64,000 nt of DNA from Coprococcus_C hominis (GCF_020687505.1 NZ_JAJEQT010000001.1); one strand, 5' to 3'; counted from the stretch's first letter, positions 54,779 to 63,214 are shown. Notes: generated by a model not told the origin, from the letters alone. Numbers and translations are program-made.

Positions 54779-55576
54779 TTGCAATGTCAATTATTGAAAG
54801 AGGTGTATATCATTTTTATACAGAATATTCTTGAACAGCAAAAACAATTAAATAAAAGCATCGAAAACTATAAAAAGCTTATCAATAAATTCCCCTCTGG
54901 AAAACTACAATGTTTCAAGAACGGAAAGCATATCAAATCATACAAAGTGAATGGCAATCTGAAAAAATACATTCCCACCAAAGAATCTGCCACTATTGAG
55001 AAATTAGCTTTGAAGAAATATTATGAAAGCTGTCTGGATGATTGCATCAAAGAAAAAGAGCTTCTTGATCGATTCATTCAAGATATTCAGGCTTTGCCGA
55101 ATACATCTCAGAAGCTTCTGGCGACAGATTCAAATTATCACACATTTTTAGCTAAGGCACTGATTCCTGATGCATGGGCAGGCGTCTCCTATGAGCAAAA
55201 TCCTTATAAGCGCGAAGATCTTATTCACAACACGTTTTCCGGAATGAAAGTACGCTCAAAGTCGGAGGAAATCATAGCAAATATTTTGTTCACAAACCAT
55301 ATTCCGTTTCGATATGAAGCGCCACTCACACTAAACGGATCAACCATGTATCCTGATTTTACAATCAAAAATCCAAAAAATAATTCCTATACTTATTGGG
55401 AGCATTTGGGGTTGATGGATAAAAAGGAATACAAAGATCATGCCATGGAGAAAATCAGTACATATTGTGACCACAATATCATTCCGGATGTTAATCTCAT
55501 TCTAACTTACGAGACACAAAAGCATCCGTTAGATTCCAGTTGGGTGCAACAATTGGTGATGCGGAATTTCATGTAG
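54779..55576 (+). CDS. Orphan PD-(D/E)XK-like nuclease-fold protein (uncharacterised)
   Basis: A 265-residue AT-rich ORF, lone plus-strand gene among minus-strand neighbours. The N-terminal half is a charged coiled helix (LNKSIENYKKLINKFPSG; IEKLALKKYYESCLDD). The C-terminal half has MKVRSKSEEIIANILF, then FRYEAPLTLNGSTMYPDFTI and YTYWEHLGLM: the Glu / Pro-Asp / Glu-His-Leu pattern expected of the restriction-endonuclease-like fold. Similar unnamed proteins occur in many clostridial genomes. The start is unclear: TTG at 54779 lacks a ribosome-binding site, while GAAAGAGG lies 8 nt before an in-frame ATT (about 54812), a possible non-standard start. It is flanked by copies of the 113-bp repeat family on both sides. 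Role unknown; defence or mobile-element origin is only a guess. Confidence 0.6.
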   Translation: MQCQLLKEVYIIFIQNILEQQKQLNKSIENYKKLINKFPSGKLQCFKNGKHIKSYKVNGNLKKYIPTKESATIEKLALKKYYESCLDDCIKEKELLDRFIQDIQALPNTSQKLLATDSNYHTFLAKALIPDAWAGVSYEQNPYKREDLIHNTFSGMKVRSKSEEIIANILFTNHIPFRYEAPLTLNGSTMYPDFTIKNPKNNSYTYWEHLGLMDKKEYKDHAMEKISTYCDHNIIPDVNLILTYETQKHPLDSSWVQQLVMRNFM

Positions 55577-55643
55577 AGTAGAGCTTGATTAAAATCCAGC
55601 TTGCCTTTTTGTTATAAATAAGTTCACCCCGGAAACCTTTTTC

Positions 55644-55732
55644 AAGTTTCCTGGGTGGGTGTCCCGCTTTTTCTCTTTCCACGCCCACAGCGTGGGCTTT
55701 TCCGTTTTCTGTCCCGCCCCCACGCTCAGAAC
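55644..55732. repeat. Solo diverged copy of the 113-bp repeat family
   Basis: Between the nuclease-like gene and pilA. Shares AAGTTTCCTGGGTGGG, CACGCCCACAGCGTGGGCTTTTCCG and CCCACGCTCAG with array 1. The central CCCAC-AGC-GTGGG hairpin is perfect. It belongs to the GGGC/GCCC type. The rest of the 331-nt gap (55577-55907) holds no gene apart from the pilA terminator. Confidence 0.75.
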
Positions 55733-55866
55733 ATAAGAGACCCATATTCTTCACAAACCATTTTTATAAAATCAAAAAACATAGCGACTTTTATGAACAC
55801 TCTCCATATATTTCAGTCATCTCCTTTAGTTTTAAAAAGAAAATGACTGAACCTTTATCTATTATG

Positions 55867-55898
55867 AAAAAACGCCCCGGATATCTCCAGAGCGTTTA
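55867..55898 (-). terminator. Terminator of pilA
   Basis: On the minus strand AAACGCTCTGG pairs with CCGGGGCGTTT (two G-U) and is followed by TTTC. It lies 10 nt past the pilin stop. Confidence 0.8.
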
Positions 55899-55907
55899 AA
55901 TTCATTT

Positions 55908-56387
55908 TTACTTAACCGTTATTTCCTTACCTGCTAAAGCTGCATACTCAGCAGCTGTTGCATCCCATGAAGCTGTATTATTAGTTGTATTATATACATA
56001 ATAAATTGTTTTATCTCCCTGCGTATACTCTACTCCTCGTACAGTGTATTCTTCATGCTTGTTTGTTACACCACTTGCAGATACCCCAAGTTTAATTTTT
56101 ACATTTGTAGAAGGTACATCTGCTGTATTATTAATTTGATCCTGAAATGCCTTCAATGTTGTTGCATCCATAGCTGACAAATCAGTTCCTTTTGCATAAG
56201 CACTTGAACACTCTGTCTGCGCAGCTGTCAATACCGTCTTTCCATTCAATACAATCTGCTGTCCCTTTGCTCTGTCAATATAACCAAGCAATGCCGGTAC
56301 GAGGATTGCTGCCAAAATTGCGAGAATTACGATAACAACAATCAGCTCTACCAAAGTAAAACCTTTGTTTTCTTTCATCTTTTTCAT
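55908..56387 (-). CDS. pilA: Major type IV pilin precursor
   Basis: Structural subunit of the pilus, made as a prepilin in the membrane. The leader MKKMKENKG is cut before Phe10 by the prepilin peptidase (FTLVELIVVIVILAILAAILVPALLGYIDRAK), with the conserved Glu5 of the mature protein. The C-terminal globular part is about 105 residues, Thr/Ala-rich, with a single Cys and no obvious disulphide pair. The ATG at 56387 (AAGGAGG 8 nt upstream) is preferred over that at 56393, giving 159 residues. It has its own strong promoter and terminator, which fits high expression separate from the assembly genes. Confidence 0.94.
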   Translation of the reverse strand: MKKMKENKGFTLVELIVVIVILAILAAILVPALLGYIDRAKGQQIVLNGKTVLTAAQTECSSAYAKGTDLSAMDATTLKAFQDQINNTADVPSTNVKIKLGVSASGVTNKHEEYTVRGVEYTQGDKTIYYVYNTTNNTASWDATAAEYAALAGKEITVK

Positions 56388-56438
56388 AATCATTTCCTCC
56401 TTAGTCTTTTTGTTTTTTGATATGAAAAATCTTTATAA

Positions 56439-56467
56439 AGTATAGCAAAATTTGCTATCAGTATCAA
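56439..56467 (-). promoter_or_regulatory. Strong promoter of pilA with palindromic spacer
   Basis: On the minus strand TTGATA (56462-56467) and TATACT (56439-56444) are 17 nt apart. The spacer contains a 17-mer dyad, ATAGCAAA-N-TTTGCTAT (56442-56458), which overlaps the first bases of the -10 box and could be an operator. A TCCC/GGGA hairpin and ATGGTAA/TTACCAT (56498-56514) lie just upstream, behind pilT. Confidence 0.7.
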
Positions 56468-56544
56468 CTTTTTCCCTTTTTTTCGAGGGATTTTCTCATG
56501 GTAATTTTTACCATTTATGCCACATCTAGTTGCTCAACAGCCTT

Positions 56545-57591
56545 TTACAAATACTGATCGAGCTCTGCGACATCGTTTGAATATTTGTAAGCCATCTGGC
56601 GGTTAATCATACCGTTCTGAACCAAACGGGACAAATCACCATTTAATGTATGCATACCTACGGATGAACCGGACTGCATCAGAGAACCGAGCTGATGACA
56701 TTTATTCTCACGGATCTGGTTGCAAACTGCATCCGTACCAACTAAGATTTCTGTCGCTACAACTCGTCCATTTCCACGTGCATTCGGAATCAGACACTGT
56801 GTGATTACACCATTTAACACGCTGGCAAGCTGTGTCCGTACCTGATTCTGCATGCCTGCTGGACAGGCGTCAATGATTCGATCAATCGTCTGTGCCGCAC
56901 CAGTCGTATGCAGGGTGGACATAACCAGATGTCCGGTCTCTGCCGCAGTCAGTGCTGCTGAGATTGTCTCGTAATCACGCATCTCTCCTACCAGAATAAT
57001 ATCCGGGTCTTCACGAAGTGCACTTCGAAGTGCCGATGCAAAGTTTGTGACATCTCTTCCAACCTCTCTCTGGTGAATAAGTGCCATCTTTCTGTCGTAT
57101 ACATACTCGACCGGATCTTCAATCGTAATAATATGTTCCGGACGATTCTCGTTGATATAATCAATCATGGAAGCAAGTGTGGTTGATTTACCAGAACCGG
57201 TTGGTCCTGTCACAAGAATCATACCACGCGGCTTATCTGCCAGCTCCCGAAGCACGCTTGGAAGTCCAAGCATCTCCATCGACGGAATCGAGGAATTAAG
57301 CAGTCGGATTGTTGCCGCCATCTTGCCATCCTGCTTGAACACATTCACACGCTGACGGTTGCCATCCGGGGTACGAATTGCAAAATCCGCATCTATGCCT
57401 CGCTCAAGATTCTCCCGCTGTTCATCGGTCAAAAGCTCTGCGAGCATCGCGATGATTTCTCCGTCGCTTGGATTGGTCGGTGCATTCTGCAAGCGACCAT
57501 TGATTCGATACATAAGTGGCATACCAACTGTGATATGAATATCCGAGCATCCCATCGAACGTGCTTCCATAATCATCTGATCTATCATCAT
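56545..57591 (-). CDS. pilT: Pilus retraction ATPase PilT
   Basis: Hexameric ATPase that depolymerises the pilus, powering twitching or DNA uptake. Signature: N-terminal MGCSDIHITVGMPLMYRINGRL, Walker A GPTGSGKSTT near residue 130, Asp box, Walker B-type PDIILVGEMRD, His box HLVMSTLHTTGA. 348 residues, normal. It is upstream of pilA, and separated from pilB by a 386-nt gap filled by repeat array 2, so it may have its own promoter or need read-through. Confidence 0.96.
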   Translation of the reverse strand: MMIDQMIMEARSMGCSDIHITVGMPLMYRINGRLQNAPTNPSDGEIIAMLAELLTDEQRENLERGIDADFAIRTPDGNRQRVNVFKQDGKMAATIRLLNSSIPSMEMLGLPSVLRELADKPRGMILVTGPTGSGKSTTLASMIDYINENRPEHIITIEDPVEYVYDRKMALIHQREVGRDVTNFASALRSALREDPDIILVGEMRDYETISAALTAAETGHLVMSTLHTTGAAQTIDRIIDACPAGMQNQVRTQLASVLNGVITQCLIPNARGNGRVVATEILVGTDAVCNQIRENKCHQLGSLMQSGSSVGMHTLNGDLSRLVQNGMINRQMAYKYSNDVAELDQYL

Positions 57592-57670
57592 ATATATCGA
57601 CCTCCTCTCGTATTATTTAATCTTTTTATTATGTTTTTTTATCATAATTTTTACTTGTTTTTTCTTCTAC

Positions 57671-57948
57671 TTGCTGTCAGCTTCCGGCATGGGTTTTTTC
57701 TGCCTGCTTTTCTCTTCAAAAACACATACCGTGTGTTTTCTGACTTCAATTCTCGCTTTTATACACACTTTTCCCTTCTCTACACGCCAATCAGCTTCCG
57801 GTTTGTGTTTTTCTGCTTGCTTTCCCTTCAAAAAACACATGCCGCGTGTTTTCCGACTTCAATTCTCGCTTTTATACACACTTTTCCCTTCTCTACATGC
57901 CAATCAGCTTCCGGTTTGTGTTTTTCTGCCTGCTTTCTAAATATGTGC
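57671..57948. repeat. 113-bp tandem repeat array 2 (about 2.5 units) between pilB and pilT
   Basis: CAGCTTCCGG recurs at 57678, 57792 and 57905 (spacing 114 and 113). Units share CAGCTTCCGG and TTTTCTGCTTGCTTTYC with array 1, but the paired blocks are of TGTGT/ACACA type: TTTGTGT, AACACAT, GTGTGTTTT, ATACACAC. The first unit has one TGGGT block, i.e. an intermediate. The gap 57592-57977 has no gene. On the sense (minus) strand it is purine-rich. Confidence 0.85.
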
Positions 57949-57977
57949 TTTAAACATATATTTTTTCCGCTCTCATC

Positions 57978-59663
57978 CTACTCATAATAAGACACGCGCA
58001 ACAGTTCATCTACAGTCGTCGTACCATTTTCCACGAGTTCGAGTGCACTCTTCTTCAAGGTACTCATGCCCTGCTCCTGTACAGCATAATCTTTGATTTC
58101 CTCGACCGAAGCGCCCTTCGTGATCATTTCACGCACCTTCTTATCGATCATCAGGATTTCATGGATAGAAATACGTCCCTTGTAGCCCGTGTTGTTGCAC
58201 TGTCTGCAGCCTTTGGCATGCTTGATCTGAGGGAAATGTACGCCTGCGATTGCTTCCTCCTGCTCGGTCATCGGTCCCCATTCACCACAGAACGGGCAGA
58301 CTTTACGCACGAGTCGCTGTGCCACGATACCAACTAAAGAGCTGGCGATCATATACGGTTCCACTCCCATATCTGCCAGTCGGACAACCGAGGAAGCCGC
58401 ATCGTTCGTATGCAGCGTCGAAAGTACCAGATGTCCGGTGATTGCGGCACGGACAGAAATGGATGCCGTCTCTGCATCTCGCGTCTCACCGACCATGATG
58501 ATATCCGGGTCCTGACGAAGCAAGGCACGAAGTCCTACCTCGAAGGTCAGTCCTGCGGTATTATTTACCTGCATCTGATTGAGCTTTGGCACATTTTTCT
58601 CGACCGGATCTTCGATCGTCGAGATATTTACACTACGTTTTGCAAGTTCTTCCAGAATCATATACAGTGTCGTTGATTTACCGGAACCCGTCGGTCCGGT
58701 CAGATAAATGATTCCGTTTGGTGACTGCAGCATCCGCATTACGAGTTTATAGTTCCGGTCAGTCATACCGAACGTTCCCATATGGTCGATCGAACCTGCC
58801 GATGCAAGAAGTCTCAAAACCGCTTTCTCGCCAAATACGGTTGGAATGACAGATACACGAACATTCAGGTTCACACCTTCATTGTTGATACGGAAATGTC
58901 CATCCTGCGGGATTCTTCGCTCTGCGATATCAAGATCACCAAGGATTTTGATACGTGCCAGCAGGGAATTGTGAATGTTCTTCTGCAGCGTCATGAAGTC
59001 GCAGATAACACCATCCATACGCATTCGCACGCTTGTATGGTTCTCAAATGGCTCGATATGGATATCAGATGCATTTGAGTTATAAGCACGGACAAGCAGG
59101 CTGTTAAACAGGTTGATGATTGGCGTATCATCGTCGCCCTCTTCTACGCTGATCTCCATAACCTCACTCGTCTGTGTTGTATTCGCCGATGCTTTCTGTG
59201 CTGCCTGTCTTGCAGATACCTCTGAATAATAATACTGAATGGAATTTTCGAGCGGTGCCTTCTCACACAGAGAAATATGAACTTCCCGTCCGACAATCTG
59301 GCGGATATCCTCAATTCCATAGAAGTTCAGCGGATCGTCCACAAGGAGATAATACATCGTATCCTCTACCTTGTATCCCATCATGTTATATTTCTCGGCA
59401 AGAACACGCGGAATCATCTCCACCGCTTTCACATCCACAGACAGATCCGAAATATTGACAACCTCATAATTCAGACGCTTTCCAAGCGCCTCTAACATCT
59501 GTTTCTCTGTGATAAAGCCAAGTGCAATCAATGCGGCACCAAGACGGACACCTTTGTTTTCCTTCTGGTAGGCAACCGCCTGATTGATCTGATCTTCGTT
59601 GATGTATCCAAGTTCCTGCAATACATCACCGATTCGGATATTTTTATTACTGCGCATTTCCAT
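57978..59663 (-). CDS. pilB: Pilus assembly ATPase PilB (GspE family)
   Basis: Hexameric ATPase driving pilus extension. An N-terminal domain of the GSPII_E type (IGDVLQELGYINEDQINQAVAYQ; LGFITEKQMLEALGKRL) precedes the motor: Walker A GPTGSGKSTT near residue 325, PDIIMVGETRDAETA, TGHLVLSTLHTNDAA. A tetracysteine zinc site (CPFCG, CRQCNNTG) is present in the C-terminal part. The ATG at 59663 (GAGGAGGT 8 nt upstream) gives 561 residues and overlaps the pilO end by 17 nt. Confidence 0.96.
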   Translation of the reverse strand: MEMRSNKNIRIGDVLQELGYINEDQINQAVAYQKENKGVRLGAALIALGFITEKQMLEALGKRLNYEVVNISDLSVDVKAVEMIPRVLAEKYNMMGYKVEDTMYYLLVDDPLNFYGIEDIRQIVGREVHISLCEKAPLENSIQYYYSEVSARQAAQKASANTTQTSEVMEISVEEGDDDTPIINLFNSLLVRAYNSNASDIHIEPFENHTSVRMRMDGVICDFMTLQKNIHNSLLARIKILGDLDIAERRIPQDGHFRINNEGVNLNVRVSVIPTVFGEKAVLRLLASAGSIDHMGTFGMTDRNYKLVMRMLQSPNGIIYLTGPTGSGKSTTLYMILEELAKRSVNISTIEDPVEKNVPKLNQMQVNNTAGLTFEVGLRALLRQDPDIIMVGETRDAETASISVRAAITGHLVLSTLHTNDAASSVVRLADMGVEPYMIASSLVGIVAQRLVRKVCPFCGEWGPMTEQEEAIAGVHFPQIKHAKGCRQCNNTGYKGRISIHEILMIDKKVREMITKGASVEEIKDYAVQEQGMSTLKKSALELVENGTTTVDELLRVSYYE

Positions 59664-60435
59664 CGTCCGGCACCTCCTCGTACATATAGATCTCAAGCGT
59701 CAATGTCAAAACACGCTCAGTCTTGATATCGTACTCACCTTCTTCGGTCAGGTTCGTGATACTCCGCTCCTCAGACCATGAATAGTTGCACACACGGATT
59801 TTCTTATCGCTGTTTGAGAGATCTTCGATCAGCTGAAGCAGATCACTCTCTTTTCCGCCTAGACGAAGTGTCACCGTCGCATTATAAATACCTGTTGTTA
59901 CCTCATCATCAAATGCCGGAAGCGCACTCGTTTCGCTGTCCGTCGACATACCGCCACTCTCCTCAGCCGCTTCGATTTCAGAGCGTTCCGCTTTCGCGCC
60001 CTGTGGTGCTTCAGTCGTATCCGTTTCCTCCTGTGCTGCGAGCATTGCCGCACGCTTCGAATATACATATGGCTCCAAAGCCGTTTCTTCCTGTGGCATC
60101 TGGATAGCCAGATCATAGGCTGACAAGTTATATCCTAACACAAGCTCAGTAAAATACTTATCAATCTCTGCACTTTCCATCATTGGGAAGAATGATTCTC
60201 GTACTCCCTGTATCTCATTTGAAAACCGCTCGTTATCTGCCTCCATCATCGGCACCTGCGTAAGCTTCAGCTCATTTTCTTCCTGTGTTTCCTTCTGTGT
60301 CGCAATCTCTTTGTTCGTATTCACGATACCCTTTACAACCGGGTAAATACCCCAGTAACCAATGCAGACTACGATCACGAATATAGAAAGCATGATCAGG
60401 AGGTTTTTGTCTTTTTGTGTCATTTCTAACTTCAT
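59647..60435 (-). CDS. pilO: PilO-like inner-membrane pilus assembly protein
   Basis: A single-pass protein with a short cytoplasmic N-terminus, a membrane helix (NLLIMLSIFVIVVCIGYWGIYPVV), a coiled-coil (NTNKEIATQKETQEENELKL), and a C-terminal ferredoxin-like domain containing YNATVTLRLGGKESDLLQLIEDLSN, as in PilO. A Glu/Ala/Ser-rich stretch lies in between. Start at 60435 (AAGGAGGG 7 nt upstream), 262 residues. It sits after the PilM-PilN fusion and overlaps pilB. It is expected to align the PilM-N platform with the assembly ATPase. Confidence 0.85.
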   Translation of the reverse strand: MKLEMTQKDKNLLIMLSIFVIVVCIGYWGIYPVVKGIVNTNKEIATQKETQEENELKLTQVPMMEADNERFSNEIQGVRESFFPMMESAEIDKYFTELVLGYNLSAYDLAIQMPQEETALEPYVYSKRAAMLAAQEETDTTEAPQGAKAERSEIEAAEESGGMSTDSETSALPAFDDEVTTGIYNATVTLRLGGKESDLLQLIEDLSNSDKKIRVCNYSWSEERSITNLTEEGEYDIKTERVLTLTLEIYMYEEVPDDGNAQ

Positions 60436-60448
60436 AACGATTCCCTCC

Positions 60449-61966
60449 TTATTCTGCATCGCCGACATCCGGCAAATTTGTTTCTGTTGTCTCTGGCTGT
60501 GCATCTGTATCGGTATGTCTGCCTGCGGACTCCGCCAGTGTACAGGTCACATGGATATCCCACAGCTCATCGGATTCCACATAAGAATATCCGGTATAAT
60601 CAACATTGCTGAATATATCCACGCCGCACAAATTGCGGATGAATTTGTTGATATTATCTACCGTATCGGCACGCGCTGTCATCGTCAGCACGCCCAGATC
60701 CGCATCGAAAGAATCAAAGGTCACGGTTACAAGCCCCTGCGCGCAATCATCGACCACACTCATCACCTCACAGTTACAGACCGGATACGTGTATAGATTC
60801 TGATTCACTCCTACAATCGCATTGTATTGATTGCTCAGATAGGATGTTTGCTCCAAAAGTACATCATACCGTGCAACCTCCATAATCGTTGCCGGAGACT
60901 CATTGTACTCCTTCAGCTTCTGCAATTCCTGTTTTTTTAGTGTGCGCACCGTAATACACACGGCAAGTCCCACAAGCATCACAGCAAGACTGATCAGAAT
61001 TGCAAGAAATCCCTTTCCAACTCCGCCACCTTCTGTTTCCTTCTTTTTTCCGGCATGATAGCCGTCTAAGAAATTCTGCTTGCCGGCATTTCCCGTAACA
61101 AGACCGCTGATCGGGTGGAAATGTGCCTGTACATCCAGACCATTGGTTGCAACATGTGTATCTGCAAATACCTCCACACGCGCGTAAATATCAAGCTGGG
61201 AAATTGCATTCTGATATAATGGCAGATCCTGTGGATTCACACCCGCAAGTAAAACTGCCTCAATCGGATAATCCAGCTGGTTTGCCTGCATGAACTGACG
61301 GATCTGGCTGACGGAACGCGCGATATCCTGCGCATAGTCCTCTGTTCCCTGATCATGGAAGCAGCGGGCACTGTTGAAATAGTAAAATTCTCCATTTACC
61401 CAGAGGATCGTCGTGATTGTCATGCGGTCTGCGATCTGCAGGACGAATGTCTTGTACTGTTGTGCCGCTGTCAATGCAGTCAGACGGATCAGACTGCTCT
61501 CACCGGAATATACTGCCTTGAGTTTGACGCCGATCTCAGTAAAGATGTCCACATAATCTTTGATGAAATCGGTCGTGATGATCTCGGCATAGATTTTCTT
61601 CGTCGCCTTATTCTGCCCGATTGGAAAATATCCGCAGATATAATCCTCTCCCTGTTTGATATCTGTAAACTCGCGGTTGATAAACTCTTCCGTCTTCTTC
61701 GAATTGAGCAGAGGCATCTCAATATTCTTACCAATAAACTTGGTCGAATTGATGACTAAGATCACATCCTTCGTCGGCAGATTATGTGTCGTCCAGAAGT
61801 TCTGCATGAAGCTCACAAACGCATCCGCATCCATAATCATACCATTGATGATGCTGCCATCCGGCGCATCTTCCGTATAACAATCCGCGACAGAAATCTT
61901 TCGATTTCCGGGAGTACCGGTGATCACTTGTATCTGTTGGTTTGCCAGATAAATGACTGTACTCAT
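60449..61966 (-). CDS. PilM-PilN fusion protein
   Basis: A 505-residue protein. Residues 1-300 resemble the actin-like PilM (IYLANQQIQVITG; VILVINSTKFIGKNIEMPLLN; ILWVNGEFYYFNSARCFHDQG; AVLLAGVNPQDLPLYQ). A membrane helix at about residues 318-342 (AILISLAVMLVGLAVCITV) follows, then a PilN-like domain with coiled-coil and a ferredoxin-like end (LVTVTFDSFDADLGVLTMTARADTVDNINKFIRNL). In Gram-negative species PilM and PilN are separate proteins that bind each other. Here the covalent link replaces that interaction. No break or frameshift is seen. Assignment is based on motif order and operon position. Confidence 0.78.
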   Translation of the reverse strand: MSTVIYLANQQIQVITGTPGNRKISVADCYTEDAPDGSIINGMIMDADAFVSFMQNFWTTHNLPTKDVILVINSTKFIGKNIEMPLLNSKKTEEFINREFTDIKQGEDYICGYFPIGQNKATKKIYAEIITTDFIKDYVDIFTEIGVKLKAVYSGESSLIRLTALTAAQQYKTFVLQIADRMTITTILWVNGEFYYFNSARCFHDQGTEDYAQDIARSVSQIRQFMQANQLDYPIEAVLLAGVNPQDLPLYQNAISQLDIYARVEVFADTHVATNGLDVQAHFHPISGLVTGNAGKQNFLDGYHAGKKKETEGGGVGKGFLAILISLAVMLVGLAVCITVRTLKKQELQKLKEYNESPATIMEVARYDVLLEQTSYLSNQYNAIVGVNQNLYTYPVCNCEVMSVVDDCAQGLVTVTFDSFDADLGVLTMTARADTVDNINKFIRNLCGVDIFSNVDYTGYSYVESDELWDIHVTCTLAESAGRHTDTDAQPETTETNLPDVGDAE

Positions 61967-62006
61967 ATGTATGTTCTCCTTCCTGTAATAGGTTTGCTTT
62001 CTCTAT

Positions 62007-63206
62007 TTAGTACGAATTTGCAATCGTCGCATACGAGCCATAAATCGGCTGGATTACGGAAATAATAACAAATCCAACGACTGCCGCCATCACGACGATC
62101 ATCGCAGGCTCCAGATAAGAAACCAGCTTGTTCATCGCTACCTCGGAATCATATTCCATCTGGTTCGCAATTGATACAAGCATTGTATCGAGCGCACCCG
62201 TCTCTTCACCGACTGAAATGGACGAAGAAAGCTTCTTCGTAAATCCATCTACCCGGTCAATACTCTCACTTAAATTCATACCACCACGTACATCCGCGAT
62301 GACCTGATCAAACTGCTTTTCAATGTAAGAATTGCCAATCGTATTTCGTGCGATCTGCAGACAGTTGATGATTGAAATACCTGCCGAATACAAGCTCGAC
62401 AACGTACGAGCAAACCGTGCGGTATAAATGACACGGCGCAGCTTCCCGATCACCGGCAGCTTCAGTTCTAACTTGTCCTTTGCATACCGCACACCCGGTA
62501 TCGCAAAAAGCACATGAAAGAAAATATACAACACAACGGCTGCCAAAATCAAGACATACCATTTATTTTTCACAAAATTACTGATGCCCAGCAGAATCGT
62601 CGTTGAGGTCGGAAGCGCATCCATCTGGGAAAATAAATCCTTAAACTGCGGAATAACATAGCCCATGATGATTGCAACTACTACCACGATCAACACACAG
62701 AGGATCTTCGGATAAGTCATTGAGCTTTTGACCTTCTGGTTCAGCCGATATTCCTTCTCATAATGCACAGACATCTGCAGTGCGATTTTGTCCATGCTTC
62801 CGCTGCTCTCTGCACTCTTGATCATATTGATAAAGAGCGGTGGAAATGCGTCGCCACTCGCAGACATTGCCTCAGAAAGCGGCACACCGGAACGCACCTG
62901 TTTTAACAGTCCGGTATATACCTCCCGTTCCTTTGGCTTGATGGACTCATCCTCGGATATGATTCGCAGTGCCTTTACGAGCGTCACGCCCGCGCCAAGC
63001 AGCTCACCGATATTCTTCGCGAACTCAGAGACAACATCGGAACGCAGACGTTTGATGTTGACCTTATCCGCCTGTGCCTTCGCCTGTATCAAATATTTCT
63101 TTTCCTGTTTTAAGCGCTCATGCAGATCAAGCTCATCGGTTGCCTGCATCGTACCGGAAATCGTCTTTCCGTTTTCATCCTGCGCTCTGTATTTATAAGT
63201 AACCAT
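62007..63206 (-). CDS. pilC: Inner-membrane platform protein PilC (T2SS F family)
   Basis: Polytopic platform on which the pilus grows and that couples to PilB/PilT. 399 residues with two T2SSF repeats: FAKNIGELLGAGVTLVKALRIISED and GVPLSEAMSASGDAFPPLFINMIKSAESSGSMDKIALQM in the first, FARTLSSLYSAGISIINCLQIAR and ISVGEETGALDTMLVSIANQME in the second, with hydrophobic segments between (ILCVLIVVVVAIIMGYVIP). Normal length and intact. Confidence 0.96.
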   Translation of the reverse strand: MVTYKYRAQDENGKTISGTMQATDELDLHERLKQEKKYLIQAKAQADKVNIKRLRSDVVSEFAKNIGELLGAGVTLVKALRIISEDESIKPKEREVYTGLLKQVRSGVPLSEAMSASGDAFPPLFINMIKSAESSGSMDKIALQMSVHYEKEYRLNQKVKSSMTYPKILCVLIVVVVAIIMGYVIPQFKDLFSQMDALPTSTTILLGISNFVKNKWYVLILAAVVLYIFFHVLFAIPGVRYAKDKLELKLPVIGKLRRVIYTARFARTLSSLYSAGISIINCLQIARNTIGNSYIEKQFDQVIADVRGGMNLSESIDRVDGFTKKLSSSISVGEETGALDTMLVSIANQMEYDSEVAMNKLVSYLEPAMIVVMAAVVGFVIISVIQPIYGSYATIANSY

Positions 63207-63214
63207 AGCGCCTC

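Noticed and set aside
54121..55576. Type III toxin-antitoxin (repeat RNA plus endoribonuclease)
   Set aside because: Known antitoxin repeats are about 35 nt and stand directly before the toxin gene. Here units are 113 nt, about 250 nt away, the protein looks like a PD-(D/E)XK fold rather than ToxN, and another array lies in the pilus operon.
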